Source of the DNA: Verrucomicrobiota bacterium
GTDB taxonomy: Bacteria; Verrucomicrobiota; Verrucomicrobiia; Verrucomicrobiales; Verrucomicrobiaceae
Assembly: GCA_017301975.1 (NCBI GenBank)
Contig: JAFLEI010000006.1
Coordinates: forward strand, 152,703 to 216,702
Length of the DNA: 64,000 nt
Direction of reading: 5' to 3'
How positions within the stretch are numbered: position 1 is the stretch's first letter; the number at the start of each line of letters is the position of its first letter. Below, one piece after another: positions 34,802 to 43,969 of the stretch. The notes below the pieces were generated by a model, which saw only the letters and a list, made by a program, of their open reading frames with translations, ran no database searches and had not been told where the DNA came from. Position numbers and translations under genes: made by a program.

Positions 34802-35569
34802 ATGCAGCTGACAATAGACTCAGACAACAACACGCTGTTCTGCAAGGATGCAGAGGGAGAACGCCACATGCCGCTTTACTGCGATGAAGCGTTCAAGATT
34901 ATTTCCAATCTTTGGGTCAAAGCCGGCTGGAATGCCAAATATCTCTACACCTTCTCTTGGATGGGCCGCCCGATCATACAGTTCCCTGAGGATTTGGTCC
35001 GCGTCCAGGAAATGATTTTCCAGTTGAAGCCCGACGTGATTCTAGAAACAGGTGTTGCTCACGGCGGCTCTCTCATTTTTTACGCCTCGCTCTTTGAAGC
35101 CATGCGCTGCAAGGGGCGCGTCATCGGCATTGATATCGAGATCCGCCCTCACAACCGCGCGGAGATCGAGGCGCACCCCCTGTTTGATCGAATTACTCTC
35201 ATCGAGGGTTCCTCCGTGGATACTGAGACATTGCAGAAAGCGCATGCTCTGATCGCCCCAGGGCAAAAAGTGCTCGTCATCCTTGATTCCAATCACCTGC
35301 GCGACCATGTGCGGGCAGAACTTGAAGCCTACTGCGACTTGGTTTGCCCCGGGTCCTACATCGTGGCAACAGATGGAGTCATGCGTGAGGTTGCAGACAT
35401 TCCGCGAGGGACGCCAAGTTGGATTGATGATAACCCCAGCACCGCAGCACGTGAGTTTGCCGAGGCGCATCCCGAGTTTGAACTCACCGAGCCGCCTTTT
35501 ACTTTCAATGAGAGCACCCTGGACTTTCAGATCACCCACTGGCCCGGTGCTTGGCTGCGCCGTCGTTGA
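34802..35569 (+). CDS. Cephalosporin hydroxylase (CmcI)-like family protein
   Basis: A 255-aa member of the CmcI family, which is built on a methyltransferase-like fold. Distinctive pieces are YLYTFSWMGRPIIQFPEDLV, then DVILETGVAHGGSLIFYASL, GRVIGIDIEIRPHNRAEIEA, and VLVILDSNHLRDHVRAELEA. In O-antigen clusters such proteins are found beside sugar methyltransferases and are thought to methylate a sugar hydroxyl, though the activity is unproven here. A broken paralogue lies at 37813-38166. A relic of a DegT aminotransferase follows directly. Confidence 0.85.
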   Translation: MQLTIDSDNNTLFCKDAEGERHMPLYCDEAFKIISNLWVKAGWNAKYLYTFSWMGRPIIQFPEDLVRVQEMIFQLKPDVILETGVAHGGSLIFYASLFEAMRCKGRVIGIDIEIRPHNRAEIEAHPLFDRITLIEGSSVDTETLQKAHALIAPGQKVLVILDSNHLRDHVRAELEAYCDLVCPGSYIVATDGVMREVADIPRGTPSWIDDNPSTAAREFAEAHPEFELTEPPFTFNESTLDFQITHWPGAWLRRR

Positions 35570-35572
35570 ATC

Positions 35573-35743
35573 ATGGCTTCGACCGTTTCCTATGCTGAGC
35601 CGCTTGCTTCCATCGCTCTGCGGGCTAAGGGCTATACGGTCGTTCTCGACAACAGCACCGACTTATCCTTATTCCCCGATTCGCTGCAAATAGAGGTGAA
35701 CTTTGTCTGCGAGCATTTGGGGCGGCTCTTCGCGATGTCCTGA
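35573..35743 (+). pseudogene. C-terminal relic of a DegT-type aminotransferase
   Basis: A 56-codon ORF that ends EVNFVCEHLGRLFAMS. It matches the end of the intact aminotransferase at 38831-39961 (EEVDFVCEHLRRIFSKC), and the DNA is nearly identical over the stretch encoding FVCEHL. Another frame just upstream reads LRPFPMLSRLLPSL, like the RPFFSPLSSLGAYQ of the intact gene. So the relic probably covers the last 60-70 residues with a frameshift. It sits 3 bp after the CmcI-like gene. It shows that a CmcI-DegT gene pair once existed here. Confidence 0.72.
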
Positions 35744-36298
35744 CGGACAGAACGCTCACCTACAACCAAAGCTTAATTACGATGAGTTCTCCCACGTTTC
35801 GCCAATGGGTGACAGTCGAATTGACGCCAAAATCGGTCTGGATCTCCTCATCCCAAAGCACGCTCGCATGGATTTCAGGCGTTAAGTATAACATAATAAA
35901 TTTTTGAGTCTTCGCTGTTTGGAGTGGGTAACGCAAGGGCGTCGCCGTCGGAGTGAAGAATTGTTCACCAAGGTGTTGAGCGTCAAGGGACCCCTTCAGA
36001 TGTGCTGGACTGTGCCCTTCAAGAAGCTCCATAAGGACGGTTTACCGATGGGGATTCGAGGAGGGCGCAGTCGCGGTTCGGAGATGCCCCGTGCAAAGTG
36101 TTCAACAGTCCTTGGGGAGGAGAACGGCGATTTAAGGGCTTCCGCTACCCACCCAAAACAGCGAAGCGGCGAATTTATCTACTTCATCATAGCAGCATAT
36201 CATCTCAAAGCGGGGGCGAGTTGGGATGAACGAGGATTTCACATCTTATAGCCGGAAAAATCCTCACGAAAATTATCGCAACAAGATCAAAAATAACT
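35744..36298 (+). other. Degenerate intergenic region
   Basis: About 555 bp follow the aminotransferase relic. ORFs on both strands (for example 35904-36251 plus and 35760-36032 minus) have no recognisable family. GC falls sharply towards the 3' end, where the AT-rich insert begins. The region may be decayed mobile or gene sequence, but I could not identify it. Confidence 0.4.
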
Positions 36299-37144
36299 AT
36301 GGTGACCAAGGAATTAATCAATCAAAAACACATGAGTATGGCAAGTAAAGAGAGCGAAGATATCAAAGAATATTGGAATCAGCGCGCATTGGCAGCAAAT
36401 AAAAGCCCAACGGCAACCACTGACGACGTTTTCCTCCGTGAGTTGGAAATTAAGACGTTTGTCAAAAAGATTGGAGAAATGAACCTCAAAGAGGATTCGG
36501 TCGTGGTTGATGTTGGCTGTGGTGATGGGTATTCAACGCTGCGAATCGCTGCCATGTTCCCGTGCCTGAAATTTGTTGGAATAGACTACAGCGACGAGAT
36601 GATCAATACTGCTCGCAGGAGATTGGCGGAGGCAGCAATCGCTGAAAACCAAATAGTGGAGTTTCAGGTTGGAGATGCCACGACCTTGAGCGACATCGTC
36701 CCAACGAATAGTGCAAATGTTGTGATGACGGACCGCTGTTTAATTAATCTGGCTTCACCCGAAGCGCAGTATGACGCGATTGAACAAATCTCACGCATTC
36801 TTTGCAAAAATGGCTGCTACTTGGCCATTGAAAATTTCATCGAAGGTCAAAATGAGTTGAACAGAACACGGGCTGCAATAGGTCTGAATGAAATTCCAGT
36901 TCGATGGCACAATTTGTTCTTCCATGAAGATGAATTTCTGACCCGTGCCAAATCATACTTTAAAAGAGTTGAAATTGATAATTTTTCGAGTGCCTACTAT
37001 TACGCAACACGAGTGATCTATTCCAAGGAGTGCCAATTAAATGGAACTAAGCCAGATTATCACCACCCCATTCATCAGTTGGCTGTCGACCTGCCTTCAA
37101 TCGGTTCATGCAGCCCCATCAAGCTTGCTGTCCTAGTCAAATGA
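36299..37144 (+). CDS. Class I SAM-dependent methyltransferase
   Basis: In this 281-aa enzyme, VVVDVGCGDGYSTLRIA is motif I, FVGIDYSDEMINTARRRLAE the second strand, NVVMTDRCLINLASPEAQYD the motif IV region and ILCKNGCYLAIENFIEG the following strand. Internal ATGs at 36332 and 36338 are alternative starts, since the first residues are weakly structured. The gene is clearly more AT-rich than the genes around it and uses A/T-ending codons, as do the next three genes, suggesting recent transfer as a block. Confidence 0.83.
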   Translation: MVTKELINQKHMSMASKESEDIKEYWNQRALAANKSPTATTDDVFLRELEIKTFVKKIGEMNLKEDSVVVDVGCGDGYSTLRIAAMFPCLKFVGIDYSDEMINTARRRLAEAAIAENQIVEFQVGDATTLSDIVPTNSANVVMTDRCLINLASPEAQYDAIEQISRILCKNGCYLAIENFIEGQNELNRTRAAIGLNEIPVRWHNLFFHEDEFLTRAKSYFKRVEIDNFSSAYYYATRVIYSKECQLNGTKPDYHHPIHQLAVDLPSIGSCSPIKLAVLVK

Positions 37145-37162
37145 ATTGCAGGATATATCCAC

Positions 37163-37795
37163 ATGAAGCCATTTGAACCGAGCAAACAAGTTGAGGCCAA
37201 GCGATTGGCAATTATAGGAAGCGCCAAAGGCGGTGGTGCGTTGCAAATAATAGATGCTCTGCAAGATTCGCGAAGCTTGGTCCCAGTTGCGGTATTTGAC
37301 TCAGATTTCACGATGGTGGGTAAAAGCATACTCGGAATTCCGGTGGTCGACTCGAGTTCAGAGGTCTTGAATCATTTTGAAAATGGGTTGTTTGATTGCG
37401 TGATCATTGCAATTGGTAATCTGGAAATCAGAGCGAGTCTCTATCAACTACTCAAATCTGCAGGCTTGCCGTTCGCTAACGTTATTGATTCAAGTGCTCA
37501 AATTAGATCGGGAGTGATTCTAGGTGAAGGCAACGTCATATTGGGCAACGTCTATATTGGCCCAGAGGTTTCAATTGGAAATAATTGTTACATCATTACA
37601 AACTCTGTTATTAATCACCACAGTGTCATTGGCGATCATTGTTATTTGAGTTCAGGAGTAACGCTCTCGGGAAGAGTGATCGTTGGAAACTCCGTTAAAT
37701 TTGATATGGCTAGTGTTGTGAAAACTGGCGTTAAGATTGGTGAGGGATCGACGATTGAAGCAGGTCATATTGTTGCAGAAAACACCCCTGCCTAA
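37163..37795 (+). CDS. NeuD/PglD-like sugar O- or N-acetyltransferase
   Basis: A 210-aa protein with a Rossmann-like N-terminal domain (RLAIIGSAKGGGALQIIDAL) and a left-handed beta-helix made of hexapeptide repeats from about residue 100: QIRSGVILGEGNVILGNVYI, then VSIGNNCYIITNSVINHHSV and IGDHCYLSSGVTLSG. This arrangement is that of NeuD/PglD acetyltransferases, which acetylate an amino or hydroxy group on a nucleotide sugar using acetyl-CoA. A DegT aminotransferase lies 1 kb downstream, so the pair could build an acetamido-deoxysugar. The sequence is AT-rich like the preceding gene. Confidence 0.86.
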   Translation: MKPFEPSKQVEAKRLAIIGSAKGGGALQIIDALQDSRSLVPVAVFDSDFTMVGKSILGIPVVDSSSEVLNHFENGLFDCVIIAIGNLEIRASLYQLLKSAGLPFANVIDSSAQIRSGVILGEGNVILGNVYIGPEVSIGNNCYIITNSVINHHSVIGDHCYLSSGVTLSGRVIVGNSVKFDMASVVKTGVKIGEGSTIEAGHIVAENTPA

Positions 37796-37812
37796 TTTAG
37801 TCGCACCGCTAA

Positions 37813-38166
37813 ATGTTAATTTTCACCTTAAAAACGATGGACTATTTTGAAGGCCGAAAAAATAAGACTATAACCGTTCTTGGTGCAGACAAAGTGTTGC
37901 CTGACTCAGCTACTCAATGGGTTGATTCATCTCTTCACGCATATTCCTATCATTTCACTTGGCTGGGGCGTCCAATTATTCAGTATCCACAGGATATTGT
38001 GGCTGCACAGGAGGTGAGGCCACAGTGGACCGCCGAGTCTGGCTTGGCCCATGGCGGCTCCTTCAAACACTCTGCCTCCATGCCCCAGCACATCGATGCT
38101 GAGGGTGTCGTGGGCTTCGACATTGACATCCGCGCCCATCAACACGCAGAAGACAGGCAGGTATGA
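37813..38166 (+). pseudogene. Truncated CmcI-like protein
   Basis: The 117-aa ORF shows YSYHFTWLGRPIIQYPQDIV and then ESGLAHGGSFKHSA and VVGFDIDIRAHQ, paralleling the intact gene at 34802-35569. Between IVAAQE and RPQW a few residues are lost, and the ORF stops where the intact copy continues for 125 more residues with its substrate region. It is therefore an N-terminal fragment with an internal deletion. The GC is higher in its second half, suggesting a recombination join. Its stop overlaps the start of the next acetyltransferase. Confidence 0.72.
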
Positions 38167-38834
38167 ACATAACTTTCGTTCATCTTTCGGTCGACAAAAT
38201 TGGAGCTTATCTATCTAGGCAGATGGCGAATTTTTTCCCTTTGGGAGATGATGTGCAATCAACTATTGACGATGCCATATGTTCGACAGTGCGTTCTTTG
38301 GAGTATTGTTTTAGGCACATTAACCATCCCTCCTATAATAAAAACGGTGTGGGACTTTTTGATGTTCTCAATAGTGACCATTATGCATCGTTTTTGTGCT
38401 TGTTGGGAAGGGAGGTTCATCGCATGCATCCGCATCACCCAGTTGCGCAAAAATGTTTTTTACTTAACAAGGCTCTTCACGGCCTGAACTGCATGTATGA
38501 CGTCGAGCTACCACCAGTATTTTGGCTGTTGCACACGGTGGGTAGCGTCATAGGCAAAGCCAAGTATGGAAATTACCTCGTGGTGCGTCAAGGATGCACA
38601 ATAGGGGCCATGCGGGGTGAGTATCCAGTTATTGGCGAGGGGTTTATTATGAGTTCGGCTTGCTCAATCATTGGGGCTTCGGTTGTTGGAGATAATGTGA
38701 TGCTTGCGCCGAACACAGTCATTTTGGGCGAGAATATTGGACCAAATACGTTGGTGAGCGGGCATTATGCCCACGGTCTCACTTGCAAAGAAATTGGAAG
38801 GCGTCCGCTGAACACACACTTTTTTTTTGAATGA
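38163..38834 (+). CDS. Serine acetyltransferase-like hexapeptide-repeat protein
   Basis: The 223-aa protein has a helical N-terminal 125 residues followed by a left-handed beta-helix with YGNYLVVRQGCTIGAMRGEY, then PVIGEGFIMSSACSIIGASV and VGDNVMLAPNTVILGENIGP. This is the CysE layout, but in a sugar cluster the acceptor may be a sugar rather than serine. The active-site His-Asp pair could not be assigned with confidence. The gene is AT-rich. It overlaps the CmcI-like fragment by ATGA on one side and the aminotransferase on the other. Confidence 0.76.
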   Translation: MNITFVHLSVDKIGAYLSRQMANFFPLGDDVQSTIDDAICSTVRSLEYCFRHINHPSYNKNGVGLFDVLNSDHYASFLCLLGREVHRMHPHHPVAQKCFLLNKALHGLNCMYDVELPPVFWLLHTVGSVIGKAKYGNYLVVRQGCTIGAMRGEYPVIGEGFIMSSACSIIGASVVGDNVMLAPNTVILGENIGPNTLVSGHYAHGLTCKEIGRRPLNTHFFFE

Positions 38835-39961
38835 GACGAATTCCCATCGCAGGCCCATGGATCACCCAGCGGGAGATTGATTATGTCACAGATGCAGTGA
38901 CCCATTCTTGGTATGACTCTGCCAACCTGTATCACGAACGCTTCGAGAGGGCCTTCTCTCAGTATGTATGCGTCCCACATTCCATGGCGTTGCCTTCATG
39001 TACCTCCGGAATTCACTTGGCTCTTACAGCACTGGGAGTCGCGGACGGAGACGAAGTGATTGTGCCCGAAGTGACTTGGATCGCGACGGCGGCACCCGTG
39101 AGCTACGTGGGGGCCATACCTGTTTTTGTCGATGTGGATCCTACCACTTGGTGCATCAGCCCAGAATCACTAGAGGCCGCTATTACCCCACGCACCAAGG
39201 CGGTCATCACCGTGGATTTGTATGGCAATATGGCGGATTATGATCGCATCCTCGCCATCGCGAATAAATACAACCTCCGTGTCATTGAAGATGCGGCGGA
39301 AGCAGCTGGCGCGCGATATAAAGGGAAAAATGCAGGAAGCTTCGGTGATGTCGCAGTATTTAGCTTCCACGGCTCCAAAACTCTGACCACAGGTGAAGGC
39401 GGCATGCTCGTCACTCATGATCGCGCCCTCTTTGATCGCGCCAATTTTCTGCGCGATCACGGTCGAGTGCCTGGAGACTTTAGGTTCGAAAACAGTGAGG
39501 TCGCCTTTAAGTACAAAATGAGTTCGATGCAGGCCGCGCTGGGTTTGGCACAGACCGAACGCCTGGATGAGTTGATCGAAAAGAAGCGTGAGACCTTTGC
39601 TTGGTATCGTGAGCGTCTTTCGGGAATCCCGTGCCTGACGCTGAATGATCCCGGTCTCGATGTCGATGCGACCTACTGGATGACGTCCATTGTTTGGAAT
39701 GAATCTTTCGGACTCGGAAAAAAGGATGTGAGTGATGCACTTGCTCGGCATGGTATCGACACTCGCCCTTTTTTCAGTCCGCTTAGTTCGCTTGGGGCCT
39801 ATCAACATCTGTCGGGCATCGAAGCCTGCCGCGCACGGAATCCGGTAAGCTATCGCCTACGCGACTGCGGCATCAACCTGCCCTCATCCCTCGGATTGCA
39901 GGAAGAGGAGGTGGACTTTGTCTGCGAGCATTTGCGGCGGATCTTTTCGAAATGCCTATGA
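38831..39961 (+). CDS. DegT/DnrJ/EryC1 aminotransferase (perosamine synthetase-like)
   Basis: A 376-aa PLP enzyme, full length, which transaminates a keto-deoxysugar nucleotide using glutamate. The opening RRIPIAGPWITQREIDYVTD is typical. ALPSCTSGIHLALTALGV binds the phosphate of PLP, VIEDAAEAAGARYKG provides Asp154, and FSFHGSKTLTTGEGGM carries the Schiff-base Lys183. It follows the acetyltransferases with an ATGA overlap, and GC returns to the typical level here. A relic of its 3' end is present at 35573-35743, showing the gene or a close copy once also stood behind the CmcI gene. Confidence 0.93.
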   Translation: MRRIPIAGPWITQREIDYVTDAVTHSWYDSANLYHERFERAFSQYVCVPHSMALPSCTSGIHLALTALGVADGDEVIVPEVTWIATAAPVSYVGAIPVFVDVDPTTWCISPESLEAAITPRTKAVITVDLYGNMADYDRILAIANKYNLRVIEDAAEAAGARYKGKNAGSFGDVAVFSFHGSKTLTTGEGGMLVTHDRALFDRANFLRDHGRVPGDFRFENSEVAFKYKMSSMQAALGLAQTERLDELIEKKRETFAWYRERLSGIPCLTLNDPGLDVDATYWMTSIVWNESFGLGKKDVSDALARHGIDTRPFFSPLSSLGAYQHLSGIEACRARNPVSYRLRDCGINLPSSLGLQEEEVDFVCEHLRRIFSKCL

Positions 39962-40000
39962 ATCTAAGGACTGAAATGAATTTTCGATCACTGCCATCTG

Positions 40001-41008
40001 ATGTCTGAATCCATGCTGACGATCGGAATACCCACCTACAATCGTAGCGCCTACCTGCGAACCGCGCTGGCTTCCGCGCTGGGCCAGACTTCCAGTGAAG
40101 TCAAAATCATCGTTTCCGACAATGCCTCAACTGATGACACGGAGGCAGTGGTCGGTGAGTTGGGTGGACGAATCAGATACGAACGTGCTGGGACAAACCT
40201 CGGGCCGATGAATAACTTCATCCGGCTCCTGGAACTATGTGATACCGAGTATTTCAGCTGGCTGCAGGATGACGACTGCCTTGACCAGCGCTTTGCGGAG
40301 CGTGCACTTTGTGCGTTCCGCGCAAACCCCGCTATAACGATATACTCGGCCTTCGCTCTGATGAGCGAAGGAATGGAGAGTCACTACAAGGCGAAGGTTT
40401 ACGGCCCTTCGTTTCCGGCTGATTTTCTGACGGGAAAAAGTGTACAGATCGTCGATGGCAGGCTGGTCACGCCGTTCTCATTGTTCATGTCGGTCACCTT
40501 CCCTCCGGTGGCCGCATTCCGGACTGAATCATTGCGAGCTGTTTTGAGATCGCGAAGCGGGCTCACCGATCTATTTGCCGAACGGACTTGGGGAGCACAT
40601 GCAGCAGCATCAGGCCTCTTTGCAGTCGATCCTTTCATCGGGGCGATCGTACGTTTGCATCCAGGCCAGTCGCAGTTTAGCATGTTACACCGGGAGGAGA
40701 AGGAATGGCTGATTATGGCGCAGGACCTGGACCAACTCGCGGCACGTTGGAATATTGACTGGCTGGACGGATTCGCGGACGCATTGTCGAAAACTGAGAC
40801 TGTCCACCGGCAGGCGTGGCTTCGGATGTCAGAATCGTGGCCACGTGATCTCGCGCTCTGCCGGCAGGTGGCCCAAGCCTTGAAAGACTCGCTGCCAGGT
40901 TACACGAGGCGAAGTGAGAGACCACTGAAAGCACTTCTGCGCAACCTCACCCCGCCCGTTCTTTGGAACGGCCTCGGTGCAGCAACACGCAGGCTTAGCG
41001 GGAGGTGA
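40001..41008 (+). CDS. Glycosyltransferase family 2 protein
   Basis: The 335-aa GT-A enzyme has MLTIGIPTYNRSAYLRTALA, VKIIVSDNASTDDTEAVVGE and YFSWLQDDDCLDQRFAER with the metal-binding DDD. It probably adds one sugar of the repeat in the cytoplasm. Its end overlaps the convergent flippase gene by 14 bp (40995-41008), so both stops are embedded in each other. The start ATG at 40001 is followed by a second Met at residue 5 that could also serve. Confidence 0.9.
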   Translation: MSESMLTIGIPTYNRSAYLRTALASALGQTSSEVKIIVSDNASTDDTEAVVGELGGRIRYERAGTNLGPMNNFIRLLELCDTEYFSWLQDDDCLDQRFAERALCAFRANPAITIYSAFALMSEGMESHYKAKVYGPSFPADFLTGKSVQIVDGRLVTPFSLFMSVTFPPVAAFRTESLRAVLRSRSGLTDLFAERTWGAHAAASGLFAVDPFIGAIVRLHPGQSQFSMLHREEKEWLIMAQDLDQLAARWNIDWLDGFADALSKTETVHRQAWLRMSESWPRDLALCRQVAQALKDSLPGYTRRSERPLKALLRNLTPPVLWNGLGAATRRLSGR

Positions 41009-42506
41009 ATGTGCGTGAAATCAAACGACGTCCCTCGGCATCCATGAGCAGCCACGGCCCGGATAGGGCGAACGCCAGCGAGTAGGCCACGCCACACAAA
41101 ACGAGTTTGCCATAGTCAGGGACTATTTGTGAACGAAGCAGCCAGGCGCAAAACACAGGCAGGATAAGAGCCTTCAATCCCGGCCAAAGAATGGAAACAA
41201 CCAGGTAACGAAGTGGCTGGATCTTGCAGTAATGATGCAGCAGCAAGGGAACGCCGATGACTGAACTTATCAGCCCTTCAGTGGCCAAGGCCATGGCAAC
41301 CCCCTGCGTGCCCCAAGCCCTTCCAAACAGCAACGAGAGAACACCTGTTACTAACCCGCCGATGAAGCCAAGCCACAGAAGTCCACGCTGGCCGCCGATG
41401 GTGAAAAGCAAATTGTAGGCAGGATACTGCATGATGGAAAAGGCATGCGGAACGGCAAGAAGCAGCAGAATGGTGTAGGACGGCGCAAACGAGTCTCCGA
41501 GCCAGCGGTGTATGAAGGCATCGCCAAACAAGACCAAGCCACCGACTGCCCAGGCACCGAAACCTGCCGTGATCGTCGTGACCCGATTGAACTCGCGGTT
41601 TAGCCGTTTTTTGTCTTCTGCACCGTGCAATTGCCCGAACGCGGTGAGCACAATGCCACCGAACATTGCGTTGGTCACATCATGGAGGATTCCGAGGATG
41701 CGTGTGCTGACGGAATAGATCGATACTTCCGCGGCACCGCGCAACTTGCCGATGACCATGGGCCCTACCTGCGTGCGGAACGTGTTGCCAACGGAGTTGA
41801 GCAACATGTCACGAGTGTAGTGGAACAGATCTTTGCGTAGTTCCGCCAGTCGGTCATCATCTGCAGCCGGTGCGTAGACGGGGATTCGCAGCCGTCTGGC
41901 GAATGCTGCCTGCAAGGCGAGTTCCAAACAATCTCCGAGACCATGCACCAGCCCCACGCCCAACAGCCCACCGTCCCGGAACAGTACCAAACACATGGCG
42001 GTCGTCTGCGCCACTACACGGATGATCGAGGCCCAAGCCTGGAGGTCGTAACGCACGTGAGCCCTCAATAGCAGCCCAGGCATGCGAAAATGAAACCGCA
42101 GTGAGAGAGTCACTCCGCAAAACAAGATGGCGAGCATAAGGTCCCACACATGAGATTTGCCGGGTAGAAGCCACGGGATCAGCCATAGCACCGACAGACT
42201 GCCCAGTGTAACGGTCCAGCCCATGATGTGAAAATATCGTCCTGACACTGCAATGACCGCCGCTTGTCTCTGTTGATCACCTGATCCCACCGCTACGGCC
42301 AAAAAGCGGGTGGCAGAAAATGTCAGTCCCATGTCTACAATGGCCAGGTATGTAAGAATCGACATGCCAAGCAGCCACATGCCATAACCCTCCTGTCCCA
42401 GATAATGAGCCATTATCGGGGTACTGATAAAAAGAGCAGCCACCTTGATACAGTGCTCCAATAAGCCAATGCTGGCACCGTGAAACATTCGTCTTCCCAA
42501 ACTCAT
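40995..42506 (-). CDS. Wzx-like polysaccharide flippase
   Basis: A polytopic protein of 503 aa with about 12-14 membrane helices, the size of Wzx/MATE-type flippases. Examples are LFISTPIMAHYLGQEGYGMW and FGAWAVGGLVLFGDAFIHRW. Such proteins move undecaprenyl-linked oligosaccharide from the cytoplasmic to the periplasmic leaflet of the inner membrane. The N-terminal segment MSLGRRMFHGASIGLLEHCI contains the Arg/Lys cluster usual at the first helix. ATG 42506 is preferred over a GTG six bases upstream. It is the only flippase in the window, and it pairs functionally with the polymerase-like gene at 55103 and the Wza/Wzc genes at the right. Confidence 0.87.
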   Translation of the reverse strand: MSLGRRMFHGASIGLLEHCIKVAALFISTPIMAHYLGQEGYGMWLLGMSILTYLAIVDMGLTFSATRFLAVAVGSGDQQRQAAVIAVSGRYFHIMGWTVTLGSLSVLWLIPWLLPGKSHVWDLMLAILFCGVTLSLRFHFRMPGLLLRAHVRYDLQAWASIIRVVAQTTAMCLVLFRDGGLLGVGLVHGLGDCLELALQAAFARRLRIPVYAPAADDDRLAELRKDLFHYTRDMLLNSVGNTFRTQVGPMVIGKLRGAAEVSIYSVSTRILGILHDVTNAMFGGIVLTAFGQLHGAEDKKRLNREFNRVTTITAGFGAWAVGGLVLFGDAFIHRWLGDSFAPSYTILLLLAVPHAFSIMQYPAYNLLFTIGGQRGLLWLGFIGGLVTGVLSLLFGRAWGTQGVAMALATEGLISSVIGVPLLLHHYCKIQPLRYLVVSILWPGLKALILPVFCAWLLRSQIVPDYGKLVLCGVAYSLAFALSGPWLLMDAEGRRLISRTFTSR

Positions 42507-43146
42507 AGGCACCTCTGTTCATCCAAATCCCCAGAAAAGCTAAAAATAAATCATTCAATTGCCTCGTCATTCTGAGACAACGACACCGCTGTGCTCCGAA
42601 AAGGTGTGGTTGGTCTTGAATAATGATTTCCGGACAATCTTGCGTAAGCAATTATTGATCATGAATCACAAGTGCAATGAGCGTACCAAAACGTGGCTTG
42701 CCAACAGCGATGGCAGAGAATTCTCATGGATGGCATCTGCCCGTATAAAGTTGCGAGGTTGACGATTTGGCGCCGAGTAGAAAGCCTGACTCCAAAGTGG
42801 AGAGTTAAAAGGGACCTATGTGCCTGCCAAAACGTGACGGTCGCAGCCGGCTCCCATTGGCATTTTATCCGGCTTATCAGCACGCTGCGCCCGGCGGCAG
42901 GTAGAGCGGGTCGTCGACTCGGTGTCCTGGCGGGCCAGGGGACGCTGTAATCGAATGCAACCGCTTCGTTCCCGGTGACACACACGCCGAGGTCGACTGC
43001 CGTGCGTAGGCTGCTCATGAGCCATCTTCCCTTCGTGGGATCGAGTGTTCGGCACGCTCGGCACCTTTCGGTCTGAACGCAGTATTCGACGAGATGGCGG
43101 TCCAGTTTCCGGTTTGCACGGGGTCAATCATCGGTAATAGATAGAT
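42507..43146 (-). other. Intergenic region without recognisable genes
   Basis: In the 640 bp between the flippase and the methyltransferase, six-frame reading gives several short frames (for example 42659-43018 minus and 42693-42950 plus), all Arg/Cys-rich and without family features. The stretch near 42840-43120 is GC-rich and reads like degraded coding sequence of unknown origin. No terminator is evident. The methyltransferase promoter should lie in its 3' part. Confidence 0.4.
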
Positions 43147-43941
43147 GTGGCTGCCTCTGAAAATATCGAATCGCTCAACCAAGAGTTTTATCATAGCCAA
43201 GCGGTCGCCCAATGGTTTGCGACCAAGGCGTTCGTGCTGCCTGAAGAACAAACTTTCCTGAGTGACTTTGCGGGTGACATCCGAGGGAAGAGTGTTCTTG
43301 ACGTCGGCATTGGGGCGGGACGAACGATCCGTTTCCTTCAGCCTCTGGCCGCCCATTATACCGGCATCGATTTCTCACCTGAGATGGTGCAGGAAGCCCG
43401 CGATCGTTTCCCCGAGGTCCGGCTGGAGGTGCGCGATGTGATGGATCTCTCGGCCTACGCTGATGGGGAGTTTGAGTGCGTGATATTCTCGTTCAACGGC
43501 ATCGACAGTCTTTCGCATGAAGGTCGGCTGCGTGCAATGCGTGAGATCCATCGTGTCCTGAAGGCTGGCGGAGTGTTTGCCTTCTCCAGTCACAACCGTG
43601 ATCGTCCAAGGGTGAGTCCATATGCTTTGGAGAATCTGAGCCTCTCCAAGCATCCGGTGCGCATGTTGAAAAACTTTCGGCATTACTGCAGCTGCATCCG
43701 CAACTGGAAGCGCTCGCTGCACTGCGCCGTCGATGAAGATGAATACGCTTTGCGACACGACAGCGGGAACTTTTTCAAAGTCCCGATCTATTATATTTCC
43801 AAGCGAGAGCAGGTGCGGCAAGTTGCGCGGTTGGGCTTCCTGATGGAGGCAGTTTATGATGGAAAAGGACGGAAGACAGAGGCTGATGCTACTGATCCCG
43901 TGTCGTCGTGGATTTTCTACGTCTGCCGCAAGGCGGCATAA
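43147..43941 (+). CDS. Class I SAM-dependent methyltransferase
   Basis: The 264-aa enzyme starts with GTG at 43147; the ATG two bases upstream is out of frame. Motif I is SVLDVGIGAGRTIRFLQPLA, strand 2 YTGIDFSPEMVQEARDRFPE, motif IV ECVIFSFNGIDSLSHEG and the next strand VLKAGGVFAFSSHNRDRP. A C-terminal extension of about 80 residues is basic. The GT4 gene that follows starts 28 bp after its stop, so they form an operon. The acceptor is probably a sugar hydroxyl. Confidence 0.85.
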   Translation: MAASENIESLNQEFYHSQAVAQWFATKAFVLPEEQTFLSDFAGDIRGKSVLDVGIGAGRTIRFLQPLAAHYTGIDFSPEMVQEARDRFPEVRLEVRDVMDLSAYADGEFECVIFSFNGIDSLSHEGRLRAMREIHRVLKAGGVFAFSSHNRDRPRVSPYALENLSLSKHPVRMLKNFRHYCSCIRNWKRSLHCAVDEDEYALRHDSGNFFKVPIYYISKREQVRQVARLGFLMEAVYDGKGRKTEADATDPVSSWIFYVCRKAA

Positions 43942-43969
43942 GGTGTTTGGTTTTCAATTGTTCAGCCAC

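Noticed and set aside
35904..36251. Plus-strand ORF of 115 codons after the DegT relic
   Set aside because: No conserved motif; composition is that of degraded sequence, and it is not preceded by any coupled gene.
42659..43356. Overlapping minus-strand ORFs upstream of the methyltransferase at 43147, considered as a transposase relic
   Set aside because: No DDE, HTH or other transposase pattern could be recognised in any frame.
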